Source: Oenococcus oeni DSM 20252 = AWRIB129 | GTDB lineage: Bacteria; Bacillota; Bacilli; Lactobacillales; Lactobacillaceae | Reading direction: 5' to 3' | Assembly: GCF_000372485.1 (NCBI RefSeq) | Contig: NZ_AQVA01000003.1 | Location: 162-64,161, forward strand | Length of the DNA: 64,000 nucleotides | Shown: positions 9,327-16,316 of the stretch, piece after piece | How the letters are laid out: every line of letters starts with the position of its first letter | Position numbering within the stretch: position 1 is the first letter of the stretch | Translations under genes and position numbers: made by a program | The notes under the pieces: generated by a model | The model's input: the letters and a program-made list of their open reading frames with translations, nothing else | The model's database searches: none | Told to the model about the DNA's origin: nothing

Positions 9327-9986
9327 TTAGGCAATTCTCATCCTAAAAGATTTTCCACGCAGATCAGCAAGTTTATCGTCAATCATCGAAAGAACGACTT
9401 TTTGGTTTTCTGGATCCTCCAAATTCCAATGTTGTAAATCAATTTTTATTTTAGGAGATTTGTCGTATTCTTCGTACCATTGTTTGTAAGCAGCCCACAT
9501 TTTATGATAGTAATCGCGAAGACTCGGATTATTATCAAATTGCTCATAAGGACGCGCTCGTTTTTTTATCCGATACAAAATTGTCTCGAAATCGGTATCT
9601 GCATAAATCATTAGGTCAGGGGCCTTTTTCTTTAGGCCTTTTAATTCGGACATCATATTATTTAAAAGCTCATTGTAAACATTCATTTCTTGATCGGAAA
9701 TGTTCCCATCTAAGTGATTTTGCTCTGTAAAAAGGGCATCTTCGTATATTGAGCGGTCTAAAACATTGTTATCGTCGGCCAAAGCTGCCTTGATCATGCT
9801 AAAACGTCGATTTAGGAAATAAATTTGGAGTAAGAAGCCATATTGTTTGGGATTCGAATAATATAGAGGCAAAACTGGATTATCCGCCACCGGCTCATAA
9901 AATGGCTCTGTGCCCAAGTGCTCGGAAATTAATTTTGTTAATGTTGTTTTTCCTACACCGATCATTCCTGCTGTTATTATCACCAT
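9327..9986 (-). CDS. Deoxynucleoside kinase (dAK/dGK type)
   Basis: Phosphorylates deoxynucleosides for DNA precursor salvage. It is 219 residues long. The P-loop is GMIGVGKTTLTK at residues 7-18, the DRSIYEDALF motif (the DRS/ERS substrate loop) lies near residue 83, and the LID-like RIKKRARPYE lies near 142. Lactobacilli usually carry two such enzymes in tandem; only one is present here. GGGGAAAT precedes the ATG. Salvage also fits the nucleoside deoxyribosyltransferase gene at 45.4 kb. The exact base preference cannot be read from the sequence. Two DnaA-box-like sequences lie 59-79 bases upstream. Confidence 0.9.
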   Translation of the reverse strand: MVIITAGMIGVGKTTLTKLISEHLGTEPFYEPVADNPVLPLYYSNPKQYGFLLQIYFLNRRFSMIKAALADDNNVLDRSIYEDALFTEQNHLDGNISDQEMNVYNELLNNMMSELKGLKKKAPDLMIYADTDFETILYRIKKRARPYEQFDNNPSLRDYYHKMWAAYKQWYEEYDKSPKIKIDLQHWNLEDPENQKVVLSMIDDKLADLRGKSFRMRIA

Positions 9987-10090
9987 ATTTCCCCGCTTTC
10001 ACAGTTTGTCTTTAGATAATTTAGCATCTAGGCGAACAAAAATGGGTGGATAAGTCTGTGGATTTTCAATTAAAATAAACTTGTTGTATA

Positions 10091-10114
10091 CAAAAAGCGT
10101 CTTTACGGCGCTTT
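10091..10114 (-). terminator. Terminator of mscL
   Basis: On the minus strand, AAAGCG and CGCTTT flank a nine-base loop and are followed by TTGT. It sits about 27 bases beyond the mscL stop codon. Confidence 0.6.
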
Positions 10115-10140
10115 AAAATATTATAAGAATTATACGATCT

Positions 10141-10530
10141 TTAGGCTTTGTTCGTGGATTGATTGGATTTCTTTAGTTCCGCTCTAATATCAGTTAATAA
10201 TTTAACTTCTGATTCGGCTTCGGCATCTTCTTTTTTCTCATTCTTTTTAAAGAATTTATTGATAGCCTTTATAATCAAGAATATTATAAAACCAACGATA
10301 ATAAAGTTGATTACCTGATTTAAAACGGCCCCATATTTAAAAACAGCTGGACCAATCGAGAATTTAAGCGACGATAAATCCACTGCACCGGCGAATATGC
10401 CAATTATTGGACCGATCAAGTTTGTAACAATAGATTTAACAATGCTTGTAAAGGCAGCCCCCATAACAACTCCAACAGCTAAATCTATTGCGTTTCCACG
10501 CATAATAAACTGCTTAAATTCATTTAACAT
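10141..10530 (-). CDS. mscL: Large-conductance mechanosensitive channel MscL
   Basis: Pore protein that opens under membrane tension and releases solutes during osmotic downshock. It is 129 residues long, normal for the family. The N-terminus [20 protein letters not shown] and the following [13 protein letters not shown] form the gating first helix. A periplasmic loop and a second helix ([12 protein letters not shown]) follow, and then a charged cytoplasmic helix rich in K and E. The ribosome site AGAGGAAG lies eight bases before the ATG. It has its own terminator and is probably a single-gene unit. Confidence 0.97.
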   Translation of the reverse strand: MLNEFKQFIMRGNAIDLAVGVVMGAAFTSIVKSIVTNLIGPIIGIFAGAVDLSSLKFSIGPAVFKYGAVLNQVINFIIVGFIIFLIIKAINKFFKKNEKKEDAEAESEVKLLTDIRAELKKSNQSTNKA

Positions 10531-10583
10531 TTAATTTTCTTCCTCTAAATAAAAAAACTTTCTTGAAAATGATAGCAAAAAAT

Positions 10584-10613
10584 TTGAAAAAATGACTACT
10601 TTTTTGCGATAAT
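10584..10613 (+). promoter_or_regulatory. Promoter of tRNA-Leu
   Basis: The -35 TTGAAA and -10 GATAAT are 18 bases apart. The mature tRNA 5' end lies 22 bases after the -10, leaving a short leader. Confidence 0.6.
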
Positions 10614-10634
10614 AGACTAGTCGTATTTATTTAA

Positions 10635-10718
10635 GCCCCAATGGCGGAATTGGCAGACGCGCAGCGTTCAGGTCGCTGTGAGAGCAATCTCGTGCAGGTT
10701 CGACTCCTGTTTGGGGCA
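10635..10718 (+). tRNA. tRNA-Leu (anticodon CAG)
   Basis: Cloverleaf checked by hand. The acceptor stem GCCCCAA pairs with TTGGGGC, the D-arm is GCGGAATTGGCAGACGC, and the anticodon stem CAGCG/CGCTG closes the loop TTCAGGT with anticodon CAG. A long variable arm (GAGA/TCTC) is typical of class II tRNA-Leu. The T-arm is GCAGG TTCGACT CCTGT. The discriminator base is A and CCA is not encoded. The gene stands alone, with its own promoter and terminator. An integrase relic lies about 215 bases downstream, so the 3' end is a likely former phage attachment site. Confidence 0.97.
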
Positions 10719-10733
10719 TTATTTAATAGATTT

Positions 10734-10770
10734 CCCGATATATCGTCATAGTTGATATATCGGGATTTTT
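10734..10770 (+). terminator. Terminator of tRNA-Leu
   Basis: A perfect 11-bp stem, CCCGATATATC/GATATATCGGG, with a nine-base loop is followed by ATTTTT. Confidence 0.9.
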
Positions 10771-10932
10771 CATACTCCCACAAGGGGGTGGGCATTACAC
10801 ACATTTATTTGTTCCACCTGTTTTTACATGTTTTTCAACGTTATGGCCACGAATGGGCCATAAATTTTAGAATAGTTGTGATAAAAAATTGGTCAGAGTT
10901 AGATTTTTTTGATGTTTCAGCTAGTATTTAAG

Positions 10933-11194
10933 TTATATCTTCTTTTTTTCTAATAATTTGAGATCAGAATCTTTTGCTACTTTTGTATATACAATATTTA
11001 AACGTTGGGTTGGACTTTTATTAATCAAATAATTGGCATGAGCTTCTCTTAATGTGCCTGATGGATATCTACTTTTCTTTTAACTACTGTCTGCTTAGAC
11101 CTGTTTTTTCAAAGGAATTGATAAAATTCTGAAAGTTTTTTCTTGTAAAGCTGGTAAGCATTGCATTAGGTGTGTTTTTTTTTATTAGGAAACG
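10933..11194 (-). pseudogene. Relic of a tyrosine recombinase (phage-type integrase) C-terminus
   Basis: Two overlapping open stretches on the minus strand read like one decayed integrase. The upstream part (about 11194-11086) gives NTPNAMLTSFTRKNFQNF followed by INSFEKTGLSR. The downstream part (11079-10933, another frame) gives SGTLREAHANYLINK and VYTKVAKDSDLKLLEK. This recalls the HTLRHAHANYLIN active-site box and the terminal YTHVAK box of the phage integrase family, with the second box region damaged and the catalytic histidine/arginine pattern eroded. It points toward tRNA-Leu. No start, no intact frame and no flanking phage genes remain. Recognition is by eye and needs a profile search. 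Confidence 0.5.
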
Positions 11195-11299
11195 TCAGCG
11201 ACCCAAGCTTTTCTGCGTTGATGAAAACTTAACATAATTTGGTTACTTATGTACGCCACGATCGGGTGACTAAAAACATAATTACACTACTGAATTTTT

Positions 11300-11584
11300 T
11301 TAAATGGTAAAATTTTTTGAAATAAGGATATCTTTAGATGATTGATCTGCACCTTCATAACCTTTAGAAAGTAATTCATTTATAAAAAGACGATTATAAA
11401 TGAATGCAAATACAATACTAGCTACTCCGAAGATAACACTATCAGCAATAATAATGATTAGAAACCATAGCCAATCTCCTCTAAACAAAGCTGGAAAGAA
11501 CCCAAAGAAGAATACTGTCCATGAAAAACCTACTTTAGTCCGTTTAAGTTGCTTCGTTACGGGATTTTTTAAATTAACTCTCAT
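11300..11584 (-). CDS. Small membrane protein, HrgC/DUF2628-like
   Basis: 94 residues. A short basic N-terminus leads to GFSWTVFFFGFFPALFRGDW, a motif I recall from small lactobacillar and phage-borne membrane proteins of the DUF2628/HrgC kind, and then to a second hydrophobic stretch (IIIIADSVIFGVASIVFAFIY). The C-terminal 30 residues are soluble (NELLSKGYEGAD). No enzymatic role is known to me. A small HTH regulator gene lies 55 bases upstream in the same direction, so the two may be co-expressed. The ribosome site is weak (AGAG). Such pairs are common in mobile-element scars. Confidence 0.7.
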   Translation of the reverse strand: MRVNLKNPVTKQLKRTKVGFSWTVFFFGFFPALFRGDWLWFLIIIIADSVIFGVASIVFAFIYNRLFINELLSKGYEGADQSSKDILISKNFTI

Positions 11585-11638
11585 TTCTCTATAATGTATC
11601 CCATCTTTTAACGTGAATAAGGTTGTTGCACGTAAACT

Positions 11639-11854
11639 TTATTCGTTTATAAACCAACTCACGTTTTTATTAAACACTTTGGCTAGTTTAACCAAGCTGG
11701 ATAATTTTGGAAAAACTTTTCCCTGCTGCCAATTGATGATTATGTTTGTAGGTAATCCTGATCTTTTTGCTATTTCACTGATTGATAGATTTGATTGGCC
11801 TATTGCTAAACACAATTTGTTAGCAAAATATTCAGCCTTGTTTGAATCTTCCAT
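11639..11854 (-). CDS. Small XRE-family DNA-binding protein
   Basis: 71 residues consisting almost entirely of a Cro/CI-type helix-turn-helix: SISEIAKRSGLPTNIIINWQ contains the turn, and LSSLVKLAKVFNKNVSWFI is the closing helix pair. A strong GGAGGGG ribosome site sits five bases before the ATG. There is no oligomerisation or sensing domain, so it is either a compact repressor or an antitoxin-like protein. The next gene downstream encodes a small membrane protein. Its target is unknown. Confidence 0.8.
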   Translation of the reverse strand: MEDSNKAEYFANKLCLAIGQSNLSISEIAKRSGLPTNIIINWQQGKVFPKLSSLVKLAKVFNKNVSWFINE

Positions 11855-11901
11855 TTATCCCCTCCGTAGTATTTATATACACCAGGATTAACTGGCTATA
11901 A

Positions 11902-12106
11902 TTATTCTTTCTTGGTGCGCTTGTTAAAAAAATAAATTCCTATAAATATTGCAACGATTAACAATAGCCGCCAATAAATAAAAGCATAAGTCAAAGCGAT
12001 AATAATCAGCAAGTAGGGAAGCGCTTTAATAAAAAAATTTGCACACAATACTATTAAAATTAACAAAAATAATAACCAGATTCTCTATCTCTTCCAAACG
12101 GATTAA
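11902..12106 (-). pseudogene. Remnant of a small membrane protein gene (frameshifted)
   Basis: On the minus strand an upstream reading frame gives HVNPFGRDRESGYYF and then stops. A neighbouring frame continues with LLILIVLCANFFIKALPY and ends FFNKRTKKE (stop at 11902-11904). Joined, they resemble a two-helix membrane protein preceded by an NPFGRD segment. The break falls in a TTTTT run. There is no ATG and no good ribosome site. If the downstream part is translated alone from TTG at 12066 it is a 54-residue membrane peptide. No family is recognised. Confidence 0.4.
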
Positions 12107-12592
12107 CGTGACGGCGAACGTATTTTTATAAAATAGTTTTTTATTAGAGAAACGTTTTACTATAAAAATTCCACACAAAACTTGAATTCAATAAATGAAC
12201 ATAAATATTCGTCATTTTCGTCGGTTTTTATTTTCCACGGTATATATAAAATCTTTATTATACCTACTTTAAATTGAATAAAGATACTGCGAGTTTTCTT
12301 ATGCAACTGTATTCCGTTTAAATCGAAGAGACAAATTGATTTAGTAAAAAATAGGCAGATGGGTTTACTTGCAGGAAACTATGAAAGAAATGCTTTAATC
12401 TTGGCTTTTTAAAATCGTTATGTTCCTTCTTGAAGCATTAAGCAGGAGTTCCTCGTCTAATAATATTTTTTCCCAAAGCGAACCAATATCGGTATTGGGA
12501 GAAATCTTAAAAAAGACCAAAAAAATTCATTTATAAATTGCTCAACAAAATTGTGAGTGTAATTATTAGCAATCAGAAATATTGATAAATAT
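12107..12592. other. AT-rich stretch with a possible 41-codon gene fragment
   Basis: No intact gene is visible. On the minus strand, 12395-12520 is an open frame with codon content like a gene; it reads ISPNTDIGSLWEKIL and then LLNASRRNITILKSQD before its stop. It has only a TTG at its head and no ribosome site, so it may be the tail of a lost gene. Family unknown. The rest shows only scattered stops and A/T runs. Confidence 0.25.
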
Positions 12593-12766
12593 TTACAAAT
12601 GAAGAATTGAATTTTGACTTAAAGCATGCTTGAATTTAACCCAGTTTGCAGCCTTACATTCTGGGCAAGATGGCAGAACATCCGAATTTTTAAACAAATA
12701 AATTATTTCCCCGCAAGTCAGACACTTATAACGTCCAGCACCCGGTTTATCACCACTCTTAAACAT
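12593..12766 (-). CDS. 57-residue zinc-ribbon protein
   Basis: A short gene with a strong ribosome site (AGGGG five bases before the ATG). The protein begins MFKSGDKPGAGRYKCLTCGE and continues with a CPEC motif near residue 34, giving two CxxC knuckles (KCLTC and SCPEC) about 16 residues apart, the pattern of a rubredoxin-like or zinc-ribbon fold. The GRYKC...GE start is common in small lactobacillar zinc-ribbon proteins of unknown function. The C-terminal tail has NWVKFKHA. A cre-like 14-mer lies 54 bases upstream of the ATG. Confidence 0.8.
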   Translation of the reverse strand: MFKSGDKPGAGRYKCLTCGEIIYLFKNSDVLPSCPECKAANWVKFKHALSQNSILHL

Positions 12767-12819
12767 TAACCCCTGTCTCTTTCCTTGAAAAATAAATTTA
12801 ATTTTATTTTAGTACAAAA

Positions 12820-12833
12820 AGGTAGCGCTTACA
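12820..12833. promoter_or_regulatory. cre-like operator upstream of the zinc-ribbon gene
   Basis: AGGTAGCGCTTACA matches one full half (CGCTTACA) and part of the other half of the ideal catabolite-responsive palindrome TGTAAGCGCTTACA. The same half-site recurs at 19186-19199 and 19516-19529. CcpA binding is inferred. Confidence 0.35.
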
Positions 12834-12961
12834 CATTATTTAACCAAGAAGTGAAATAAAAACTGTTTAACTACCCAAATTCGCTGAAACAGAGAACTCA
12901 CAATCTAGAATAATATCTAGTTTGATAATTCAAATACGATATAACAATTTATCGTTCTCTT

Positions 12962-13303
12962 TTAGAAGAAGAGGGAACGAACTAATGCGATTATCGAAAT
13001 TCCGATCGCAAAGTAGCTGAGTAAATAGGCTTTTTGAACTTTCTTGCGGGCATAGGCTTGTGGATCCAACTGTGTTAATAAAAAGTTTCTTCCCCGATTT
13101 GTTAGAGTGTATTGATCCTCATAGCCATTGGTATAATTTTCATCATAATCGCCGTGGTTTCGTACTTCTTTAACGTATCTTTCTTCGATCAAGAAATTTA
13201 AAGCTTCAGATTTGTCAATTGCCATCGGGTTGTTGGAACGATAGAGGGCCATTAGAATCTTATATTCGCTTTCATCAACATTCATATAATAATTATCTAT
13301 CAA
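12962..13303 (-). CDS. Hypothetical protein: winged-helix-like N-terminus with a C-terminal membrane helix
   Basis: 113 residues. Residues 8-85 have the feel of a small winged helix: DESEYKILMALYRS, a second helix ALNFLIEERYVKEV, and a TLTNRGRNFLL segment of the kind that follows the wing in PadR/MarR-like folds. The last 20 residues (AYLLSYFAIGISIIALVRSL) are a membrane anchor. The first codon is TTG; the ATG at residue 7 (MNVDESEY) is an equally good start and no ribosome site decides it. No family is recognised. A membrane-tethered sensor or regulator would fit, but that is inference. Confidence 0.6.
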   Translation of the reverse strand: MIDNYYMNVDESEYKILMALYRSNNPMAIDKSEALNFLIEERYVKEVRNHGDYDENYTNGYEDQYTLTNRGRNFLLTQLDPQAYARKKVQKAYLLSYFAIGISIIALVRSLFF

Positions 13304-13551
13304 TAAATTAGAAAAAGGTTATGCAATTAAGGAAACAGTATTAATAGTTGAAAGTATCGAAAATATTTTTAAAAAAATTTTTAAGTTATCGAATCTGTTG
13401 CTGATATTTTCAATATTTATGACAAAAACGCACAAAAATAAAACTAAACAACGATTTCTTTTTTATATGAGAATCATTGAGTTTAAATAATTTATATCGT
13501 GGCCTGACTGGGAAATTAACGTTTCAAAATCACCGATCAAAATTGCTTCTA

Positions 13552-13878
13552 TTATTGGAAATGTGGTAGTTTTAAAAGATTATCGATCTCCGAATCACTA
13601 TCTTTGGTTAATACATAACTTTTCTTCGGATTTTTCTTGCTAACGACCTTAACTTTATTTGCCTTCTTTCGGTTGGAAGGATTGATATAAAAATAACTAA
13701 TATCACTCTTTATTTCCTGGTCCATATCATGGGCACTTGCGCGATAACTTATTCTATAATCCTTTGTTACTCTTGGACTGGCAAGTTTCACTGCAACAAC
13801 TCTTTTGTTTCCTTTAGGATCCACAAACAATTTAACTGCCACTATTTCTCTTTTAAATTTTGCTTTCTTCTTTGCCAT
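13552..13878 (-). CDS. DUF3892-like small basic protein (copy 1)
   Basis: 108 residues, strongly basic. After MAKKKAKFKREIVAVKL comes a strand pair of the DUF3892 type (VVAVKLASPR). A central YFYINPSNR segment follows, and the C-terminus reads DNLLKLPHF. The protein encoded at 15524-15811 has the same order of elements (EIVAIKL, IIGVKI, KYFYID, DSLRSLPTF), so the two are paralogs. The function of the family is unknown to me. The ribosome site is weak (TTAGAG). It is a single gene with no obvious operon partner. Confidence 0.65.
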   Translation of the reverse strand: MAKKKAKFKREIVAVKLFVDPKGNKRVVAVKLASPRVTKDYRISYRASAHDMDQEIKSDISYFYINPSNRKKANKVKVVSKKNPKKSYVLTKDSDSEIDNLLKLPHFQ

Positions 13879-13997
13879 ACTCTAATTTTACAAAGTTTTA
13901 TTGGAGTAAACATGCATATATTTACTGTATTAATTATTGTATTTTATTCTCTTAAAGGGGCAGGAAATTAATTTCCCAAAAAACATTAAAAAATATA

Positions 13998-14021
13998 TAA
14001 AAAAAGACCTCAATCGGTCTT
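13998..14021 (-). terminator. Terminator of the csbD unit
   Basis: On the minus strand, AAGACC pairs with GGTCTT across a six-base loop, followed by a T-run. The stem contains the last codons and stop of the 41-residue ORF. Confidence 0.6.
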
Positions 14022-14135
14022 CTTATTATTAATTTTTTTATTGACTTCCTTCTTTATTTTTGGAGGAAGAGTCTTATTTTGAAGCTTAATCTTATCTTTT
14101 TCGATTTCTTCTTGAACTTTCTTTTTATTGGTCAT
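14010..14135 (-). CDS. Possible 41-residue basic peptide downstream of csbD
   Basis: A short ORF begins 16 bases after the csbD-like gene in the same direction. It is unusually rich in lysine and glutamate (MTNKKKVQEEIEKDKIKL, then PPKIKKEVNKKINN) and is predicted to be soluble and disordered or helical. AAAGGA lies very close to the ATG. The stop codon sits inside the terminator hairpin, which is usual for real last genes. No homolog is recognised. It may be a small stress protein or simply an open frame. Confidence 0.4.
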   Translation of the reverse strand: MTNKKKVQEEIEKDKIKLQNKTLPPKIKKEVNKKINNKKTD

Positions 14136-14151
14136 ATTCCTTTACTGTGAT

Positions 14152-14367
14152 TTATTTCTTTTCTTTGTTCATGTTCTTTTTTGCTTCGTCGACTTTTTCT
14201 TTAACGGCGTCTTTAGCATCTGACAAAATATCTTTTGCTTTTCCTACTGTTTTTTGCATCTTACCTTCGCCTTCGCGAGTTTTGTCACCGGTAACTTTGC
14301 CTTCGACTTCTTTGGCAGTACCAGCGGTTTTGTCCTTCAGTGAATCAGCTTTATCTTTTGATGACAT
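14152..14367 (-). CDS. CsbD family stress protein
   Basis: 71 residues with the CsbD composition: almost no hydrophobics, many K/E/G/D, and the repeated KDKTAGTAKEVEGKVTGDKT pattern in the first half followed by GKAKDILSDAKDAVKEKVDE. In Bacillus, CsbD is induced by sigma-B under general stress. The molecular role of the family is unclear, and it is predicted to be a flexible hydrophilic protein. The ribosome site AAGGAG lies a few bases before the ATG. It is probably followed in the same transcript by the 41-residue basic ORF and the terminator. Confidence 0.85.
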   Translation of the reverse strand: MSSKDKADSLKDKTAGTAKEVEGKVTGDKTREGEGKMQKTVGKAKDILSDAKDAVKEKVDEAKKNMNKEKK

Positions 14368-14481
14368 ATTACTCTCCTTAAGGTTATTTCAGCAAGATTA
14401 AACGCTTACCGATAACTTCATTATACGAGATTGAGATGAAAGTTAAATTAAATCCACTACTTAAAGGGGATAACTTGAAAT

Positions 14482-14850
14482 CTAGTTTCCACCTCTTATT
14501 ATCCAGGCAATAAAACCACCGATTGCAAATATTAGCCACCAAAAACGAGCCAGAAAATCCCAAACGTTCATTTGACCATATTTTCTTTTATAATTACCGC
14601 TGTTTGGATCAAACGAGAATTGTTTGTTATCGATTCTGGAATTCTGTTACTCGCTGCCCAACACCAGAGTATCCAAGCTAACGTCCAGAAGCTCGGATAA
14701 TTTAATTAGATTATTTAAGTCGGGAGTTGTTTCGCCACTTTCCCATTTGGAGATGGCCTGGCGGGAGATAAATAATTTTCCCGCTAAATCTTCTTGGGAC
14801 AAATTTTTCTTATTACGATATTTTTTCAACTGTTCTGGGAATTTAGCCAT
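14482..14850 (-). pseudogene. HTH regulator with C-terminal membrane segment, split by an in-frame TAA
   Basis: The first 67 residues are a clean XRE helix-turn-helix (NLSQEDLAGKLFISRQAISK, WESGETTPDLNNL) ending LVLGSE. A TAA at 14647-14649 follows. The same frame then stays open for 54 codons giving FSFDPNSGNYKRKYGQ, NVWDFLARFWWLIFAIGGF and a final IIRGGN. I recall this DPxSGxYxRRYG...WWLIFPIGG tail as the normal C-terminus of a lactobacillar XRE-membrane protein family. The gene is therefore best read as one 122-codon gene carrying a nonsense mutation (CAA to TAA would suffice). The truncated HTH alone could still bind DNA but would have lost its membrane anchor. Confidence 0.65.
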
Positions 14851-15121
14851 TTTTAATTATCTCTTTTCTTAGATTTTCGAATCCATGAATTAATCTCTTA
14901 CACAATAAAGTATGTTCTGAAAACATACCTCTGTCTAGCAACCAAACCATGATATCTCGCATCAATTAACCTATCTTTGCGCAAGTTGTTTTTGCTTTGT
15001 TAGCCAAAAATACCGGTTCGAAAGCTTTTATCCGGTTGCGAAAGATATTTGATTCGTTGATCGGATGTTTGAAAAATGTGTTTTCGCTATGAATATATTT
15101 AATCGAGTGACTGAATTTTAA

Positions 15122-15346
15122 TTGTCACTGAAAACGTATCAGTTAATATGTGCATTAAAGAGCTTACAGGAAACTACCGATACTGCCAGAAGTACAGTAT
15201 CGTCCATTTCAAATGCAGCGATGTATTTAGGGGAGACCTTGGGCGGTCTAGCAGGCGGGATATTAATCACTAGAATAACTGGATTTTGGGGCATTAGTAT
15301 TTTTACTGTGATTCTTGCGATCGTTTCATTGATTATGTATTTTTAG
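15122..15346 (+). pseudogene. C-terminal fragment of an MFS drug transporter
   Basis: 74 codons matching only the last part of a major-facilitator transporter: ALKSLQETTDTARSTVSSI, then NAAMYLGETLGGLAGGIL and a final helix with FWGISIFTVILAI. The frame is closed immediately upstream, there is no ribosome site, and the first ten helices are missing. It is a deletion relic. A 12-base match to the tRNA-Leu 3' end inside it (15285-15296) is encoded by the FWGI region and is probably chance. Confidence 0.7.
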
Positions 15347-15415
15347 GGAGTGTTAGCTTATTGCGATAACTTAAAAATCATAAATCAATATTTAAATGTT
15401 ACTTGGTGTTTTTTG

Positions 15416-15500
15416 TATAATATTTATTGGTCTTCAAAACCAATAAAGCTCAAATCTAAAAAGTGAGCTTCAGCTGTTGAGCAATTCAACAGTTTTTGTT
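15416..15500 (+). ncRNA. Candidate small RNA with three consecutive hairpins
   Basis: A TATAAT box (15416-15421) is followed by three perfect inverted repeats: TATTGGT/ACCAATA (15425-15445), AAGCTCA/TGAGCTT (15446-15470) and CTGTTGA/TCAACAG (15474-15492) ending in TTTTT. The last is a good intrinsic terminator. No ORF of note lies inside, and the only gene before it is the MFS relic. If transcription starts seven bases after the TATAAT, part of the first hairpin lies at the start site, so that repeat may be an operator instead. No -35 of quality is visible. Confidence 0.45.
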
Positions 15501-15523
15501 TGCTTTCGATTAAAAATTAATTT

Positions 15524-15811
15524 TTAAAAAGTGGGTAAGCTTCTTAGACTATCATTTTTTTTCGATTGACCGGCAGTTTTTATATAGGCCTTTAATATAT
15601 CGTGTTTATTTACAAATTCTACTTCAGCTTTGTGACCTTGCTGATCTATATAAAAATATTTATCATTTTTTTTAATTCTGTTGGTAATATCAAAAGCTTC
15701 AACTATATCCGGTACTCCGAAGGTTTGTTTAAATCTGCTTTGTTTAATTTTCACTCCAATAATTCGTTGCTCGTTTTTAGAAAGTTTGATGGCTACAATC
15801 TCATATTTCAT
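15524..15811 (-). CDS. DUF3892-like small protein (copy 2)
   Basis: 95 residues, paralog of the protein encoded at 13552-13878. It starts MKYEIVAIKLSKNEQRIIGV, has a KYFYIDQQGHKAEVEF core and ends SLRSLPTF. An AAGGAG ribosome site 11 bases before the ATG supports this start. Between the two copies the strand-forming segments are kept while loops differ, suggesting an old duplication. No catalytic residues stand out. The function of DUF3892-type proteins is not known to me. It stands alone, convergent with the three-hairpin RNA candidate. Confidence 0.7.
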   Translation of the reverse strand: MKYEIVAIKLSKNEQRIIGVKIKQSRFKQTFGVPDIVEAFDITNRIKKNDKYFYIDQQGHKAEVEFVNKHDILKAYIKTAGQSKKNDSLRSLPTF

Positions 15812-16013
15812 CTAAGATAATTCTCCTTTTTTAGTCATAAACTCGATACGATTAAATTTCATCCTCAGTCTATTTTAACGAAAGACCAGAGAACAAAATA
15901 AAACATATTATTTATTTAGATAATAGCGATACTGTCTTTAAACTTGTTTCATGCTTTTTGGTAAACTTTTTGATCCAGTTTTAATTATTAAATAACCTTT
16001 ACTATTTTAAAGA

Positions 16014-16316
16014 GTGGAACTGTCTGTCCTACAATTGATGATTGTGAATAATTTAAGAGCAAGTATTAACCAATTGACTCCTGCAGCACAAACGGCCGTT
16101 AAAGAGATAATCTCAAATGCCAAAGAAAACGACAAGGCAATTGTCGATATGGATTTCAACAATCAGCAGCTATCGATTGCAGACAGCGACAGTATTGCTG
16201 CTTTAACTGATGGACAAACACATTTGTTTGCAATCTATACGGTCTATGACAAGGATCATAAAACAATCAAAAGACTGCAGGCAAAACTGAACAAAGAATT
16301 ACTTGAACAGTTATAG
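16014..16316 (+). CDS. Hypothetical 100-residue protein
   Basis: Not recognised. The sequence has an N-terminal helical part (NNLRASINQLTPAAQTAVKE), a central alternating strand-like part (NDKAIVDMDFNNQQLSIAD) and a C-terminal helix with RLQAKLNKELLEQL, so a compact alpha/beta protein is likely. It is soluble, with no signal or membrane helix. The open frame starts at GTG (16014); the ATG at 16038 (MIVNNLRAS) is an alternative, and the context does not settle which. Its own terminator follows directly, so it appears to be a single-gene unit. Confidence 0.6.
   Translation: MELSVLQLMIVNNLRASINQLTPAAQTAVKEIISNAKENDKAIVDMDFNNQQLSIADSDSIAALTDGQTHLFAIYTVYDKDHKTIKRLQAKLNKELLEQL

Noticed and set aside
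15285-15296. TTTGGGGCATTA, identical to the last bases of tRNA-Leu plus flank, as a possible second attachment site
   Set aside because: Only 12 bases match, it lies inside the coding part of the MFS relic (residues FWGI), and nothing around it resembles a tRNA end.
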